A DNA stretch of 64,000 nt from Anaerobaca lacustris (GCF_030012215.1 NZ_JASCXX010000029.1:1-64000); one strand, 5' to 3'; counted from the stretch's first letter, positions 26,845-35,217 are shown. The notes: generated from the letters alone by a model not told the origin. Numbers and translations are program-made.

Positions 26845-27162
26845 TCAGGGTTTGCCGTTTCCCAGATACTTGGACACGATCTGGCTGTTCCATGCCAGTT
26901 GGGCCCCGGCGTCCTCACCGGCGGCGATCATCAGGGCCTCGGTGATCTCTTCCTTCGTGGCCCCGGCTTCGAGCGCGCCACGCACATGCTCCTCGGCATT
27001 GTACGCCGAGCGGGATGCGCACGCCATCACCAGCATCAGCAGCTCCTTCGTCTTTCTGTCGAGGACCCCGCCTTTCTGGCAGACCTGTCGAAACTCCACG
27101 AACGCCTGTCCGATCTCTGGGGCGTTCAACACGAACCACGGCGTTGTCCTGTTTGTGCTCAT
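26845..27162 (-). CDS. Carboxymuconolactone decarboxylase family protein
   Basis: 105 residues from ATG 27162 with AGGAG upstream. The core matches the AhpD-like CMD fold: ELLMLVMACASRSAYNAEEHVRGALEAGATKEEI. In AhpD the motif is CxxC plus His; here the second Cys is replaced (CASRS), leaving one Cys (about 50) and H61, so a disulfide-based peroxidase role is doubtful. The gene lies near the superoxide reductase, with a repeat between them, and a redox or detoxification role is suggested only by context. Confidence 0.85.
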   Translation of the reverse strand: MSTNRTTPWFVLNAPEIGQAFVEFRQVCQKGGVLDRKTKELLMLVMACASRSAYNAEEHVRGALEAGATKEEITEALMIAAGEDAGAQLAWNSQIVSKYLGNGKP

Positions 27163-27195
27163 TCTCTGACTCCTCGCGATCCCGCTTGCCGAAGC

Positions 27196-27254
27196 GGTAG
27201 GATGGGCTTTGGCCCATGCGGCGGATATGGTATGGGCTAAAGCCCATCCTGCAT
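27196..27254. repeat. Inverted pair of REP-like palindromes, copies 9 and 10
   Basis: GTAGGATGGGCTTTGGCCCATGC and, nine bases on, TATGGGCTAAAGCCCATCCTGC. The right unit has lost part of its conserved flank. Confidence 0.8.
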
Positions 27255-27427
27255 GGCCATGGTAGCTCGGCGTGCGGTCGGTTGGAACCGGGGGATTTGC
27301 TCGATTTCGGTCAGTGAAACCCGCGAGGCAGGGCCGGATCGAGCAAGAACCTCTACGACGCGTTGTTCCGGCGGTAGCATAAAGGGATACAGAGCCGCAG
27401 GCCGGGCCGGGTAAGGAGGCATGAGCC

Positions 27428-27609
27428 ATGCTGCGGAACATCAAGGGCTTGCGAGGTTTCACGATCGAGGCCAGCGACGGCCATATGGGCAAGGTCCACG
27501 ACCTGCTGTTCGACGGGTGGACCTGGGCCGTCCGATACCTGGTCGTCGATACCGGATCGTGGTTGCCCGGATGCACGACCACTACGACCGCCCCCCATAC
27601 TGGCCCTGA
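27428..27609 (+). pseudogene. PRC-barrel protein, internally deleted
   Basis: A good ribosome binding site (AAGGAGG) and ATG open a clear PRC-barrel start (IKGLRGFTIEASDGHMGKV, then VRYLVVDTGSWLPG). At about codon 48 the family sequence stops. The +1 frame then carries HDHYDRPPYWP and a stop at 27607-27609, which resembles the later HY-x-x-P-x-YW segment of PRC-barrel proteins. The simplest reading is an internal deletion that also shifted the frame, leaving about 60 of some 150-250 residues. It abuts the 3' end of the ABC-F gene. Confidence 0.7.
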
Positions 27610-27668
27610 CCTTCGGCGGGGATTCGTGCAATACGAGACGGTTCGCATCGGCGGGGTGCGGCAGGCGG

Positions 27669-29564
27669 TCAGGAGGCCGAGGCGATGGATTCGAGGTTTT
27701 CCCAGCGTTCGAAGGCTTGGGCGTGCTGGGTCTCGAGGTCGGCGAGGCGTTTCTTGGCGGCGACGACGCTGTCGGGATTGCGGTAGAACGCCGCGTCGGC
27801 CAGTTGGCTGTGCAATGCGTCCAACTCGCCTTCCAGCGACTCGATCAGCGCCGGCAGCGACTCCAATTCCCTGGATTCCTTGAACGAGAGCTTTCGCGGC
27901 TGGCCGGCCTTGCGGGCCTCCTTGTAGAGCTTCTTCTTGTCGACCTTCGGCTTCTCCAGTTCGGGCGGCTCCTGGCTCTCCTGCCGGCGCCAGTCGTTGT
28001 AGCCGCCGACGTATTCCTCGACCGCGCCGTTGCCCGTGAAGACCAGCGTATTGGTGACGACGTTGTCGAGAAACGCCCGGTCGTGACAGATCAGCAGCAC
28101 CGTCCCCTGGAAATTGACCAGCAGCTCTTCGAGCAGTTCGAGCGTCTCGCTGTCCAGGTCGTTCGTCGGCTCGTCGAGGACCAGCAGATTGGCGGGCTTT
28201 GTGAAGAGTCGGGCCAGCAGCAGCCGGTTGCGTTCGCCGCCGGAGAGGTACCGGACGCGCGTCTTGGCCCGCTCCGGCGTAAACAGAAAGTCCTGGAGGT
28301 AGCCGATGATGTGCTTGCTCTTGCCGTCGATGGTCACGGTGCTCCCGTTGGGCAGCACGTTCTCCCAGACGGTCTTGTCCTCGTCGAGCTGCTGCCGCAG
28401 TTGATCGAAATACGTGACCGCCAGTTGCGTTCCCTGGCGGACCGCGCCCGTTTGCGGCGTCAGCTCGCCCAGCAGCAGCCGAACCAGTGTGGTCTTGCCG
28501 CACCCGTTGGGACCGATGATGCCGACCTTGTCGCCCCGCGCGATCAGAACGTCGAAATCCTCGATCAGCGGCTTGTCGTCGTAGCGGTAGCCGACGCCTT
28601 TGGCCTCCAGCACCATCGTGCCCGAGCCCTGGGCCTCGGTCAGCTTGAGCGTGGCGGTGCCGAGCTTCTCACGTCGCGCCCGACGCTCGGCACGCATCTT
28701 CAGTAGCGCTCGCACGCGACCTTCGTTACGCCGGCGTCGCGCCTTGATCCCCTGGCGAATCCAGACCTCCTCCTGCGCGAGCTTCTTGTCGAATCGCTCC
28801 CACTCCTTCTCCTGCGCCTCGAGCGCCGCCTGCTTGCGCTGCTGGAACGTGTCGTAGTCGCACGACCAGTCGAAGACCTGGCCCCGGTCGATCTCGACGA
28901 TCCGCGTGGCGAGCCGGCGCAGCAGCATCCGGTCGTGCGTGACGAACAGCAGCGTCTTGCCCATCCCGAGCAGATACGCCTCCAGCCAGGCGATCGAGTC
29001 GATGTCCAGGTGGTTCGTCGGCTCGTCCAGCAGCAGCAGGTCCGGCTCGCAGACCAGAGCCGCCGCCAGCAGCACGCGCCGCTTCTGGCCGCCCGAAAGG
29101 GCGCTGTAATCCCAGTCAGGATCGAGCGACATGCGCGTCGTGATCGCCGCGATCTCTTCGAGGACCGACCACGCGCGGTGGGCGTCCAGTTGCTCGTGCA
29201 ACTGATGAAGCCGGCTATGGTCGGGGTCGGGGTGTGCTGCCAGACGCGATTCCTCGCGGTGATAGCGCACCATCAGCTCGCCGCGTTGGCCCAGGCCCCG
29301 TGCGATGATCTCGAACACCGAGCCGGACAGGTCGCGCGGGATCGTCTGCGAGAAGTACGCGATCTTGAGTCCCGATTCGGCCTGCACGGCCCCCGCGTCC
29401 GGGGCCACCTGCCCGGCGAGGATCTTCATCAGCGTCGATTTGCCGGCCCCGTTGCGGCCCAGCAGACCGATCCGCTGCTGCTTGTCGATTTGCAGACTGA
29501 CCCCGTCCAGCAGCGGGGGCCCGCCAAAGGCGATACTGATCTCGTGCAGCGATACCAATGCCAT
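27669..29564 (-). CDS. ABC-F family ATP-binding protein (Uup-like)
   Basis: 631 residues with two ATPase modules: GLLGRNGAGKST ... LSGGQKRRV ... LLLLDEPTNHLD, and GIIGPNGCGKTT ... LSGGERNRL ... LLVLDEPTNDLD. The basic linker between them (RQGIKARRRRNEGRVRALLK) is the ABC-F interdomain arm that reaches the ribosome, and the C-terminal coiled coil (LPALIESLEGELDAL) is like Uup. There are no membrane segments, so it is not a transporter. ABC-F proteins act on ribosomes or, for Uup, also on branched DNA. No clear ribosome binding site is seen. Confidence 0.92.
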   Translation of the reverse strand: MALVSLHEISIAFGGPPLLDGVSLQIDKQQRIGLLGRNGAGKSTLMKILAGQVAPDAGAVQAESGLKIAYFSQTIPRDLSGSVFEIIARGLGQRGELMVRYHREESRLAAHPDPDHSRLHQLHEQLDAHRAWSVLEEIAAITTRMSLDPDWDYSALSGGQKRRVLLAAALVCEPDLLLLDEPTNHLDIDSIAWLEAYLLGMGKTLLFVTHDRMLLRRLATRIVEIDRGQVFDWSCDYDTFQQRKQAALEAQEKEWERFDKKLAQEEVWIRQGIKARRRRNEGRVRALLKMRAERRARREKLGTATLKLTEAQGSGTMVLEAKGVGYRYDDKPLIEDFDVLIARGDKVGIIGPNGCGKTTLVRLLLGELTPQTGAVRQGTQLAVTYFDQLRQQLDEDKTVWENVLPNGSTVTIDGKSKHIIGYLQDFLFTPERAKTRVRYLSGGERNRLLLARLFTKPANLLVLDEPTNDLDSETLELLEELLVNFQGTVLLICHDRAFLDNVVTNTLVFTGNGAVEEYVGGYNDWRRQESQEPPELEKPKVDKKKLYKEARKAGQPRKLSFKESRELESLPALIESLEGELDALHSQLADAAFYRNPDSVVAAKKRLADLETQHAQAFERWENLESIASAS

Positions 29565-29873
29565 CGGTCAGAACGATCCCGCATCACATCCATTCCAGGG
29601 TTCCATCAGCGACCATACCCCCGCCATCCTACCACCGGCGCCCCCCAAACGCAATTCCACCGCCGCCCCGGCCGGAACAAGTCTTCAAACCCCCACGCCC
29701 CGTCCACACCAATCCTATCGCGAAGGATCAGCGGCTGCCGGCGAGATCAAATGCCGCACGCCCGCCCTCCATCACCCATCCGTCCGCCACGGTCGTCATC
29801 CATCAATCACATAGCATCGCCCGTTTGTCAATAATACCTGGCATCATTCCGTAGTTTCCAATCGCCGGTTTTG

Positions 29874-29894
29874 GTCAAAAACGTGCAACACCTT
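29874..29894 (+). repeat. 21-base direct repeat, first copy
   Basis: Contains TCAAAAACGTGCAACACCTT, repeated exactly at 29988-30008, 114 bases away. May be an operator pair, a terminal repeat of a small mobile element, or a duplication scar. Confidence 0.7.
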
Positions 29895-29987
29895 TTTGCG
29901 CAACAGGTCGTGACATGAAAAAAATCTTTATTCATTCTTCCATAACGACTTAGGCGCGTCAGTGCGACGGCTCGGAGCGTTTTTTTC

Positions 29988-30008
29988 GTCAAAAACGTGC
30001 AACACCTT
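29988..30008 (+). repeat. 21-base direct repeat, second copy
   Basis: Exact second copy of 29874-29894, ending about 90 bases before the HNH/AP2 start. Confidence 0.7.
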
Positions 30009-30098
30009 CCCTCTGTGGAGGCGCGTGTTGCTCGCGCCCTGTGACGAACGCGCCGCTCCGGGCAGGCCGGCGGAGCGGGCAATGAAAGGAACCAAACG

Positions 30099-30836
30099 AT
30101 GAGCGAGCGAACGTGTGCGGCGTGCGCGTATGCAATCCAACCGACCCCCCAGCAGCAATTCAACGCCTTCATGGCCCGCTGGACCTGCCCGCTGACCTGC
30201 ATGAATCACCCCGATTCGCCCGGCGTCCTGCACGACACCTGGCCGGGCAACACCTGCCGGAACTTCCGCGCCAAGGCCGAGCCCAAGCCGCAAACGGTGC
30301 TGCCCGAGCCGCCCAACGACACAATCCGCTACATCGCCCTGACGCAGGGTAAGTACGCCATCGTCGACGCCGCCGACTATGCGTGGCTCAACCAATGGAA
30401 ATGGTGTGCCGCCCGCACCGGCAACCAGTGGTACGCCTACCGCAAGCACCACGGCAAGACGCTGTGCATGCACCGGCTCATCATGAACCCGCCGACGGGA
30501 ATGGTCGTCGATCACATCAACGGCAACGGACTGGACAACCGTCGCGTCAACCTGCGCATCTGCACGCAACGCCAGAACACCTGGAACCACGGACGCCGCA
30601 AGCAGGACAATGCCACTTCCCGGTTCATCGGCGTCCACCGCGACAAGAGACACCCCGGGAAATGCTACGTGCGCGTCACCCGCGACGGCCAGGCAACGAA
30701 TCTCGGCCCCTTCGACGACGAAGTCGAAGCCGCCAGGGCCCGCGACCGCATCGCCCTCGAACTCCACGGCCCCTTCGCCTACCTCAACTTCCCGGACGAA
30801 GCCCCCGCTGAAAACAAGGCATCCAACCAGGGATAG
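30099..30836 (+). CDS. HNH endonuclease with AP2-like DNA-binding domain
   Basis: 245 residues, ATG preceded by AAAGGA. The N-terminus has several Cys (CAACAY, CPLTC, C about 48) that may bind a metal. The HNH core is HRLIMNPPTGMVVDHINGNGLDNRRVNLRICT (about 128-160; shown here by its key residues H128, D142-H143 and N151-N156). An AP2-like domain follows (SRFIGVHRDKRH ... YVRVTRDGQATNLG ... DEVEAARARDRIALELHG). HNH plus AP2 is the layout of free-standing homing endonucleases, which spread by cutting DNA lacking them. Nothing shows an intron here. It lies at the edge of an accessory island. Confidence 0.85.
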   Translation: MSERTCAACAYAIQPTPQQQFNAFMARWTCPLTCMNHPDSPGVLHDTWPGNTCRNFRAKAEPKPQTVLPEPPNDTIRYIALTQGKYAIVDAADYAWLNQWKWCAARTGNQWYAYRKHHGKTLCMHRLIMNPPTGMVVDHINGNGLDNRRVNLRICTQRQNTWNHGRRKQDNATSRFIGVHRDKRHPGKCYVRVTRDGQATNLGPFDDEVEAARARDRIALELHGPFAYLNFPDEAPAENKASNQG

Positions 30837-30841
30837 GGGGC

Positions 30842-31108
30842 CTACAGACGGCGATACACATCGCGCCGGTGACGCACATGGTACACGACCACTTGCCTGG
30901 CGTCGGGATCAACGCCGCACACGATCCTGTAGTCGCCCACTCTGATCCGGTACAGTTCGTCGGTTGCGCTCAGCCTGCGCACGCCGCGTGGAAAGGGCTC
31001 GTCCTGCAGAGCCTCAATATGCCCAAAGACGCGCACAACGAGCGATTGCGGCAGCGCACGCAGGTCTTTCTCCACCGATGGCTTGAGGATGACCCTATAG
31101 GATGCCAT
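30842..31108 (-). CDS. RelE/ParE family toxin
   Basis: 88 residues with the RelE fold signature: SYRVILKPSVEKDLRALP, a helical middle, then LYRIRVGDYRIVCGVD and VVVYHVRHRRDVYRRL. The C-terminal basic strand (HVRHRRDVY) matches mRNA-cutting RelE-type toxins, though ParE gyrase poisons look similar. It overlaps the antitoxin gene by 14 bases and is downstream of it, the usual order for this type of pair. Confidence 0.92.
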   Translation of the reverse strand: MASYRVILKPSVEKDLRALPQSLVVRVFGHIEALQDEPFPRGVRRLSATDELYRIRVGDYRIVCGVDPDARQVVVYHVRHRRDVYRRL

Positions 31109-31283
31109 CTTTCTCCAGCCGGCGCTTCATCGCTTCCAGGCTGATCCCCCGTTCATTCCGGCGTTCGGCGATCGTCGCCAGATCGTGCAGGTCTTCCATC
31201 AGTTCCTGGTAACGCTTCAGGGACAGAATCACAGCGGTCTTGTTTCCCTCCGCGTCAACGACGTATTGTTCTTGAGCGGCCAT
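31095..31283 (-). CDS. Antitoxin, Phd/YefM-like
   Basis: 62 residues from ATG 31283, preceded by GAAGGAG. The sequence EQYVVDAEGNKTAVILSLKRYQELMEDLHDL is typical of Phd/YefM-type N-terminal domains, and an acidic, helical tail (RRNERGISLEAMKRRLEKDG) would bind the toxin. Antitoxins of this class neutralise the toxin by direct binding and repress their own operon. A longer in-frame start at 31364 is not supported. Confidence 0.88.
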   Translation of the reverse strand: MAAQEQYVVDAEGNKTAVILSLKRYQELMEDLHDLATIAERRNERGISLEAMKRRLEKDGIL

Positions 31284-31868
31284 AGCCCGTTCACTCCTTC
31301 TTCGCGATTGCATCGACCCCGCCAGTATACCCACCCCCTCCTGCGAAGTCCACCATCGATCCAACCCGCTCGCTTACGACGTCGCTTCCTCGACGATGCG
31401 GATCTTGTCGTCGATCAGGCCGCACAGCGCGTACACCAGCCGGCGATCCCCTTGTCCGCCGGGCCCAACGCCGCTGGAAGACAGACACCCAATCCCGACG
31501 CACGCTCCAAGCGATGACAGGATCATCGGCAATTGGAGACGCAACCCCGGCCCCCCTGTATTTCCCCAAGCGCAGAAGAAAAGGCCCTTGCGGGCCCCGA
31601 TAGCACAACGCCATCCACCTCCAGAAACCTGGATTACCCATAGCATATCAAGCGCCAGGCAACCCGTCAACTGCCGCATCTCCGTGATTGCAGGCAACGA
31701 GCACGAACCCCCTCTCGACTTCGACAAGCCCCGTGGTCTGTCCCTGATGCTCTCGCTACCGTAGCGCCCGGAACGCTCCCTCTCGTCTCGCGAGCCCAAA
31801 GGTCACATCTTCTGCTTGGTGGTTCGCTGGGCCGACTTCCCCAAGAAAGCAGCAATTCTCTTGGCAAG
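31284..31868. other. Intergenic region with a methylase remnant
   Basis: About 585 bases without an intact gene. The left part includes a 25-codon fragment (31374-31451). The rest seems degraded, with one G/C hairpin (AAGGCCC / GGGCC near 31580-31597). Confidence 0.5.
31374..31451 (-). pseudogene. C-terminal remnant of a TaqI/Eco57I-type methylase-nuclease
   Basis: Encodes GDRRLVYALCGLIDDKIRIVEE and a stop. This is the common C-terminal ending of TaqI-like/Eco57I-type restriction-modification proteins (LVYxLYGLTxEEIxIVE). No methylase motif I or NPPY is found upstream, so only the tail remains. It lies next to a Vsr nuclease operon, suggesting a decayed restriction-modification locus. Confidence 0.55.
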
Positions 31869-32252
31869 CTACTCTTTATGGGAAAGGCGGATCTGGCACT
31901 CCCAGATCACCATCACGCCCCAACCATCCCGCTGCAATTGCCGTCGCGTTCGCTTGTCCCTCGCCGCGTTGCGCTGCATCTTGCCGATCCAATAGTCGCG
32001 CCGGGACGAAGGCACTCGACAGCGAGGGCAGCCATGCATATGCCAGAAGCAGCCATTGACGTTGATGACCTTCCGCAGACGAGGAAACACGAGGTCCGGG
32101 GTGCCTGGAAGTGAACGGACATGCAGGCGATAGCGGTATCCCAGCGAATGGACCAGCCGACGTACGAACAGTTCCGACGTCGTATCCTCCGACCTGATCG
32201 GCCCACGCCTGGGCGAGTAGTCCTGTCCCTCAGACAATACGTGTTCGATCAA
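31869..32252 (-). CDS. vsr: Very short patch repair (Vsr) endonuclease
   Basis: 127 residues, normal length. Family residues are visible: RSEDTTSELFVRRLVHSLGYR, LPGTPDLVFPRLRKVINVNGCFWHMHGC, then YWIGKMQRNAARDKRTR and GWGVMVIWECQ. Vsr nicks T:G mismatches made by deamination of 5-methylcytosine and usually sits beside a cytosine methyltransferase; none is visible in this window. ATG overlaps the stop of the upstream 180-residue gene (ATGA), so it is coupled to it. A/T-richer than the core. Confidence 0.93.
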   Translation of the reverse strand: MIEHVLSEGQDYSPRRGPIRSEDTTSELFVRRLVHSLGYRYRLHVRSLPGTPDLVFPRLRKVINVNGCFWHMHGCPRCRVPSSRRDYWIGKMQRNAARDKRTRRQLQRDGWGVMVIWECQIRLSHKE

Positions 32253-32791
32253 CAGTCGGAAGCCACGCCATCAACCATCAAGTCACGTCGCCCGGCAGCA
32301 GCAACACGGCGATTGTACCTGGTTATCAGTTCGAGGAGGGCGCGCTCATATTCCCATCTCTGGTCGATGGCAGCGGAGGTTATTCGCCAGCTAATGAAGG
32401 CATCAAAGGACCATATGTTCGGTGCGCGATCGCCAAGGACCCCCTCAAGAATCCGGCGTTTAAGGCTCTCTTCGCGACGAGGGACAATCGCCGTCACCGT
32501 AGCGCATTGAGCAAGATCCAAACATTCACCAAGTGCCTTGTCGTCGTTTGGGCGAAGGTAGACATAATATAGGCCGGATATGCGAAACGTTACATCTGAG
32601 ACGGTCTCTATCTCAAGCATCCGTCCATCCCCTCGTGGCCATGTGTCTATGAGCAGGTCGAGCGAAGCTCCGATTAAACCTATGGCACCCTCATCCTCAT
32701 CTCGCGAGTTAGCGTCGTCAATCTGAGCCAACAGATTACTGGCGACCGCTCCTGCGGTCAGAATTCCCCAGTCTTCGCACAGTGTGAGCAT
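32249..32791 (-). CDS. Unassigned protein in Vsr operon
   Basis: 180 residues from the ATG at 32791, which has GGAG at suitable spacing; an ATG two codons earlier is too close to it. No family recognised. The middle is beta-rich (LEIETVSDVTFRISGLYYVYL) and contains two conserved-looking acidic residues, followed by helices rich in Trp and Arg. It lies 21 bases after a DUF3883-like gene and overlaps vsr by four bases, so a role tied to restriction or methylation is likely but unproven. Confidence 0.65.
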   Translation of the reverse strand: MLTLCEDWGILTAGAVASNLLAQIDDANSRDEDEGAIGLIGASLDLLIDTWPRGDGRMLEIETVSDVTFRISGLYYVYLRPNDDKALGECLDLAQCATVTAIVPRREESLKRRILEGVLGDRAPNIWSFDAFISWRITSAAIDQRWEYERALLELITRYNRRVAAAGRRDLMVDGVASDC

Positions 32792-32812
32792 TGCCATACT
32801 CCATCTGGGAGA

Positions 32813-33580
32813 CTATCTCGTCTCCAACGCAACCCGTGAAGTCCAGACTGCGGCCACGCTTCGCTGGTACCGGCACTGAGCAGGCAGTACACGTTGCGGA
32901 TCCTTCCACAGCTTGAAGACTGGCGTGGCAGCAACATTCCCGACCACAACAAGCCAATACTCATTTCCACGCACCTTCGCCTCGGACCATTCGCGATCCG
33001 TGAATTGAATCGCACCAGACAGCCCCTTCAGACCCTTGATCTCGATCGCCCTTTGTGGCATTCCGGCTATGCCAAAATCAAACCCGAGGGCAGAATCGCG
33101 CCGGTCAACCACGTTGGGGCGCAAGACACCAATCCACGATTCGCAATTCTCCAGGAAGAGATTCTCGGCTCGCCGTCCGGTGAACAAACGCTCCGCCACG
33201 TTGTGTGCAGGCGCACGAACTCCGACAAGCGAATCGAACAACTCATCTGTTGCCTTTTCATCTCTTCCAAGAATGCGGTTCACGCACTCCACCAATGCAT
33301 CGTCACTCAGTTCGGAAAGATCCCCCATGACCCGTTGCCTGTTTGGGCGGATGGGTCGATGTCGCCATCCTCTTCGCGAGTTGTCATGAAAGGGATCGAA
33401 TTCATCACGCAAGTTCTTCAGGCTTGCCGGGGGTACTCCTAGGATTTCTGCCGCACGGGAAAATGCCGTCCTCCACGTCTTTACTCCTTGCGCTACAAGA
33501 TACCGTTCATCGAGGCGACTCATTGCGTATCCGACGATGATGGCTACAGTACCAAGGCGGTCCTTCTTTGAATCTCCCAT
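32813..33580 (-). CDS. DUF3883-like (PD-(D/E)xK) putative restriction nuclease
   Basis: 255 residues from ATG 33580 (GGAGGTGAG upstream; a longer start at 33643 is not used). The C-terminal part GFDFGIAGMPQRAIEIKGL ... GAIQFTDREWSEAKVRGNEYWLVVVG (about 165-215) is the DUF3883 / NO VEIN-type nuclease-like domain, with D ... E-x-K (EIKG). The N-terminal half has helix-turn-helix-like segments (AAEILGVPPASLKNLRDEF) and an Arg-rich patch (RRGWRHRPIRPNRQ) that could recognise DNA. First gene of the Vsr operon; probably the restriction component. Confidence 0.7.
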   Translation of the reverse strand: MGDSKKDRLGTVAIIVGYAMSRLDERYLVAQGVKTWRTAFSRAAEILGVPPASLKNLRDEFDPFHDNSRRGWRHRPIRPNRQRVMGDLSELSDDALVECVNRILGRDEKATDELFDSLVGVRAPAHNVAERLFTGRRAENLFLENCESWIGVLRPNVVDRRDSALGFDFGIAGMPQRAIEIKGLKGLSGAIQFTDREWSEAKVRGNEYWLVVVGNVAATPVFKLWKDPQRVLPAQCRYQRSVAAVWTSRVALETR

Positions 33581-33871
33581 CTCACCTCCGTTTCCAAACG
33601 CCTTGTAGTCTCGATCTTCTGCGAATTCGCTCGGATACCACACGTCATTTCGCGGCCACTCCTTTCACCATCCATCGCGTCTGCCATTCTACCAGGGAAA
33701 CTGCGATCTGTCAGATACAATCTCGGGCCGAATGCAGGGCGAATCATGATTGGCCCCTACGATGGGCGGCCAGGGCAAGCCGGGCGGGGTTGCTTCGGAG
33801 AGACGAGCGGGGCGAGGCTCATCTGTGTGGCGATTGACAATCGCGTTCTGGGTGCTATACTGGGCCCCAGG

Positions 33872-34702
33872 ATGGCGATGGAACTGATCATATACGCGGA
33901 TGAATCGGAGAGCCGAGGCCGATACTACTCGAATTTCTTCGGTGGGGCGCTTGTCTCGTCGACGGACCTGGCCCACGTGACGGAACGCCTGGCTTTCGCC
34001 AAGAGGGAACAGAACCTTCACGGCGAGATCAAGTGGATCAAGGTTACTCAGAACTATCTTGAGAAATACAAGGCGGTAATGGATGCGTTCTTCGATCTGG
34101 TGCAGGAGTCACGGATCAAGGTGCGCATCATGTTCACAGCCAATCGACACGTGCCACAGGATTTGACGGCCGAACAACGTCAGAACAAGTACTTCCTGCT
34201 CTACTACCAGTTCCTCAAGCACGCTTTCGGGCTCCAATACGCAACCGCCAAGGGCAAGCCGATTCGCTGCCGTTTCTACCTGGATGCCCTGCCGGACACG
34301 CGGGAACGGGTCGCGCAATTCAAAGGCTTTCTGAAGGGTCTCGAACGGACCTCAACACTTCGTGGCCACATCGAGGTCGACCCCGAACAGATTGCGGATG
34401 TCAGATCCCATGATCACGTCGTGATGCAGTGCCTCGACGTGGTGTTGGGGGCAATGCACTTTCGTCTGAATAACAAACACGAGGACAAGCCGGCGGGGCA
34501 ACGGACACGAGGCAAGCGCACGATCGCCAAGGATAAGCTCTATAGGCACATCAACAAACGGATTCGAGCGATGTATCCCAACTTCAACGTTGGCATCACA
34601 ACCGGAGGTGGGGCCAGCAGCGGCAGGTGGCTCCATCCGTATCGCCACTGGCAATTCGTACCCAGGAATTTCGAGTACGACGGCCGATACGAGAAACCAT
34701 GA
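33872..34702 (+). CDS. DUF3800 domain protein
   Basis: 276 residues. The start at 33872 or the in-frame ATG two codons later (better spaced from AGGATGG) is followed by the DUF3800 signature IIYADESESRGRYYSNFFGGALV. Other conserved parts are EIKWIKVT and FYLDALPD, and DHVVMQCLDVVLGAMHF. DUF3800 has an RNase H-like fold with acidic residues (D8, E9, E45, D-containing loops) and often occurs in defence islands and mobile elements. It is divergent from the Vsr operon. Confidence 0.82.
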   Translation: MAMELIIYADESESRGRYYSNFFGGALVSSTDLAHVTERLAFAKREQNLHGEIKWIKVTQNYLEKYKAVMDAFFDLVQESRIKVRIMFTANRHVPQDLTAEQRQNKYFLLYYQFLKHAFGLQYATAKGKPIRCRFYLDALPDTRERVAQFKGFLKGLERTSTLRGHIEVDPEQIADVRSHDHVVMQCLDVVLGAMHFRLNNKHEDKPAGQRTRGKRTIAKDKLYRHINKRIRAMYPNFNVGITTGGGASSGRWLHPYRHWQFVPRNFEYDGRYEKP

Positions 34703-35140
34703 AAAAACCCCGTCGCCACTACTACAGTACCCAGCGTGGTACGTTGGGCTTCATGGCGGACAGGGCTTAGCCTCTATTATACAGAATATCCACCCCCGTC
34801 AACATTTTGTTCGTCCCCCATCTGGGATTCCCGTACAAAACATGCCTCAGACGCAAGAAAACGGCTTATCGGGCGTCGTCAATGGCGCATACGGAGCCGG
34901 GAAATTGCCGGTTTCACCTACACCTTTCGGGCGAACGCGGGCGGAATCGTGATTCGCCCGTCCGATGGGCGGGGCGATGGCGGGCGGGAGGAAACAGGGC
35001 GGAGGAATCGCGATTGCCGCAATACGCAGCCCGCACGACGCAAGATAACATACCAGATACGAGCTGCGGCGGCCGCCGTGGGGCGGCGGGCGGGTTCAGC
35101 GCATCATCAGGAGGGAGGCGAGGGGGATTTCGATGATTCG

Positions 35141-35164
35141 AGGTGTCAGGTACTCTTTCGCGGT
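35141..35164 (+). repeat. AGGTGTCAGGTACTCTTTCG-type repeat, copy 1
   Basis: Shares GGxGTCxGGTACTxTTTCGxGGTC with 35193-35217. Motifs of this type recall the ends left by REP-associated transposases, but no transposase gene is present in the window. Confidence 0.6.
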
Positions 35165-35190
35165 CTGCCTCGCGAGCGGATGGGGGCAAT

Positions 35191-35217
35191 TAAAGGGGTC
35201 CGGTACTTTTTCGGGGT
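35191..35217 (+). repeat. TAAAGGGGTCCGGTACTTTTTCG-type repeat, copy 2
   Basis: Second copy, 50 bases from the first, same orientation, with a longer T-run and A/T-rich left flank (AATTAAAGG). Confidence 0.6.

Larger units (their letters stand above)
29565..30098. other. Intergenic region upstream of HNH gene
   Basis: No gene visible. The left part is C-rich and low in complexity. The right part is abruptly A/T-richer and holds a 21-base direct repeat (29874-29894 and 29988-30008), then a GC-rich hairpin-prone stretch and AAAGGA ahead of the HNH/AP2 start. Confidence 0.5.
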
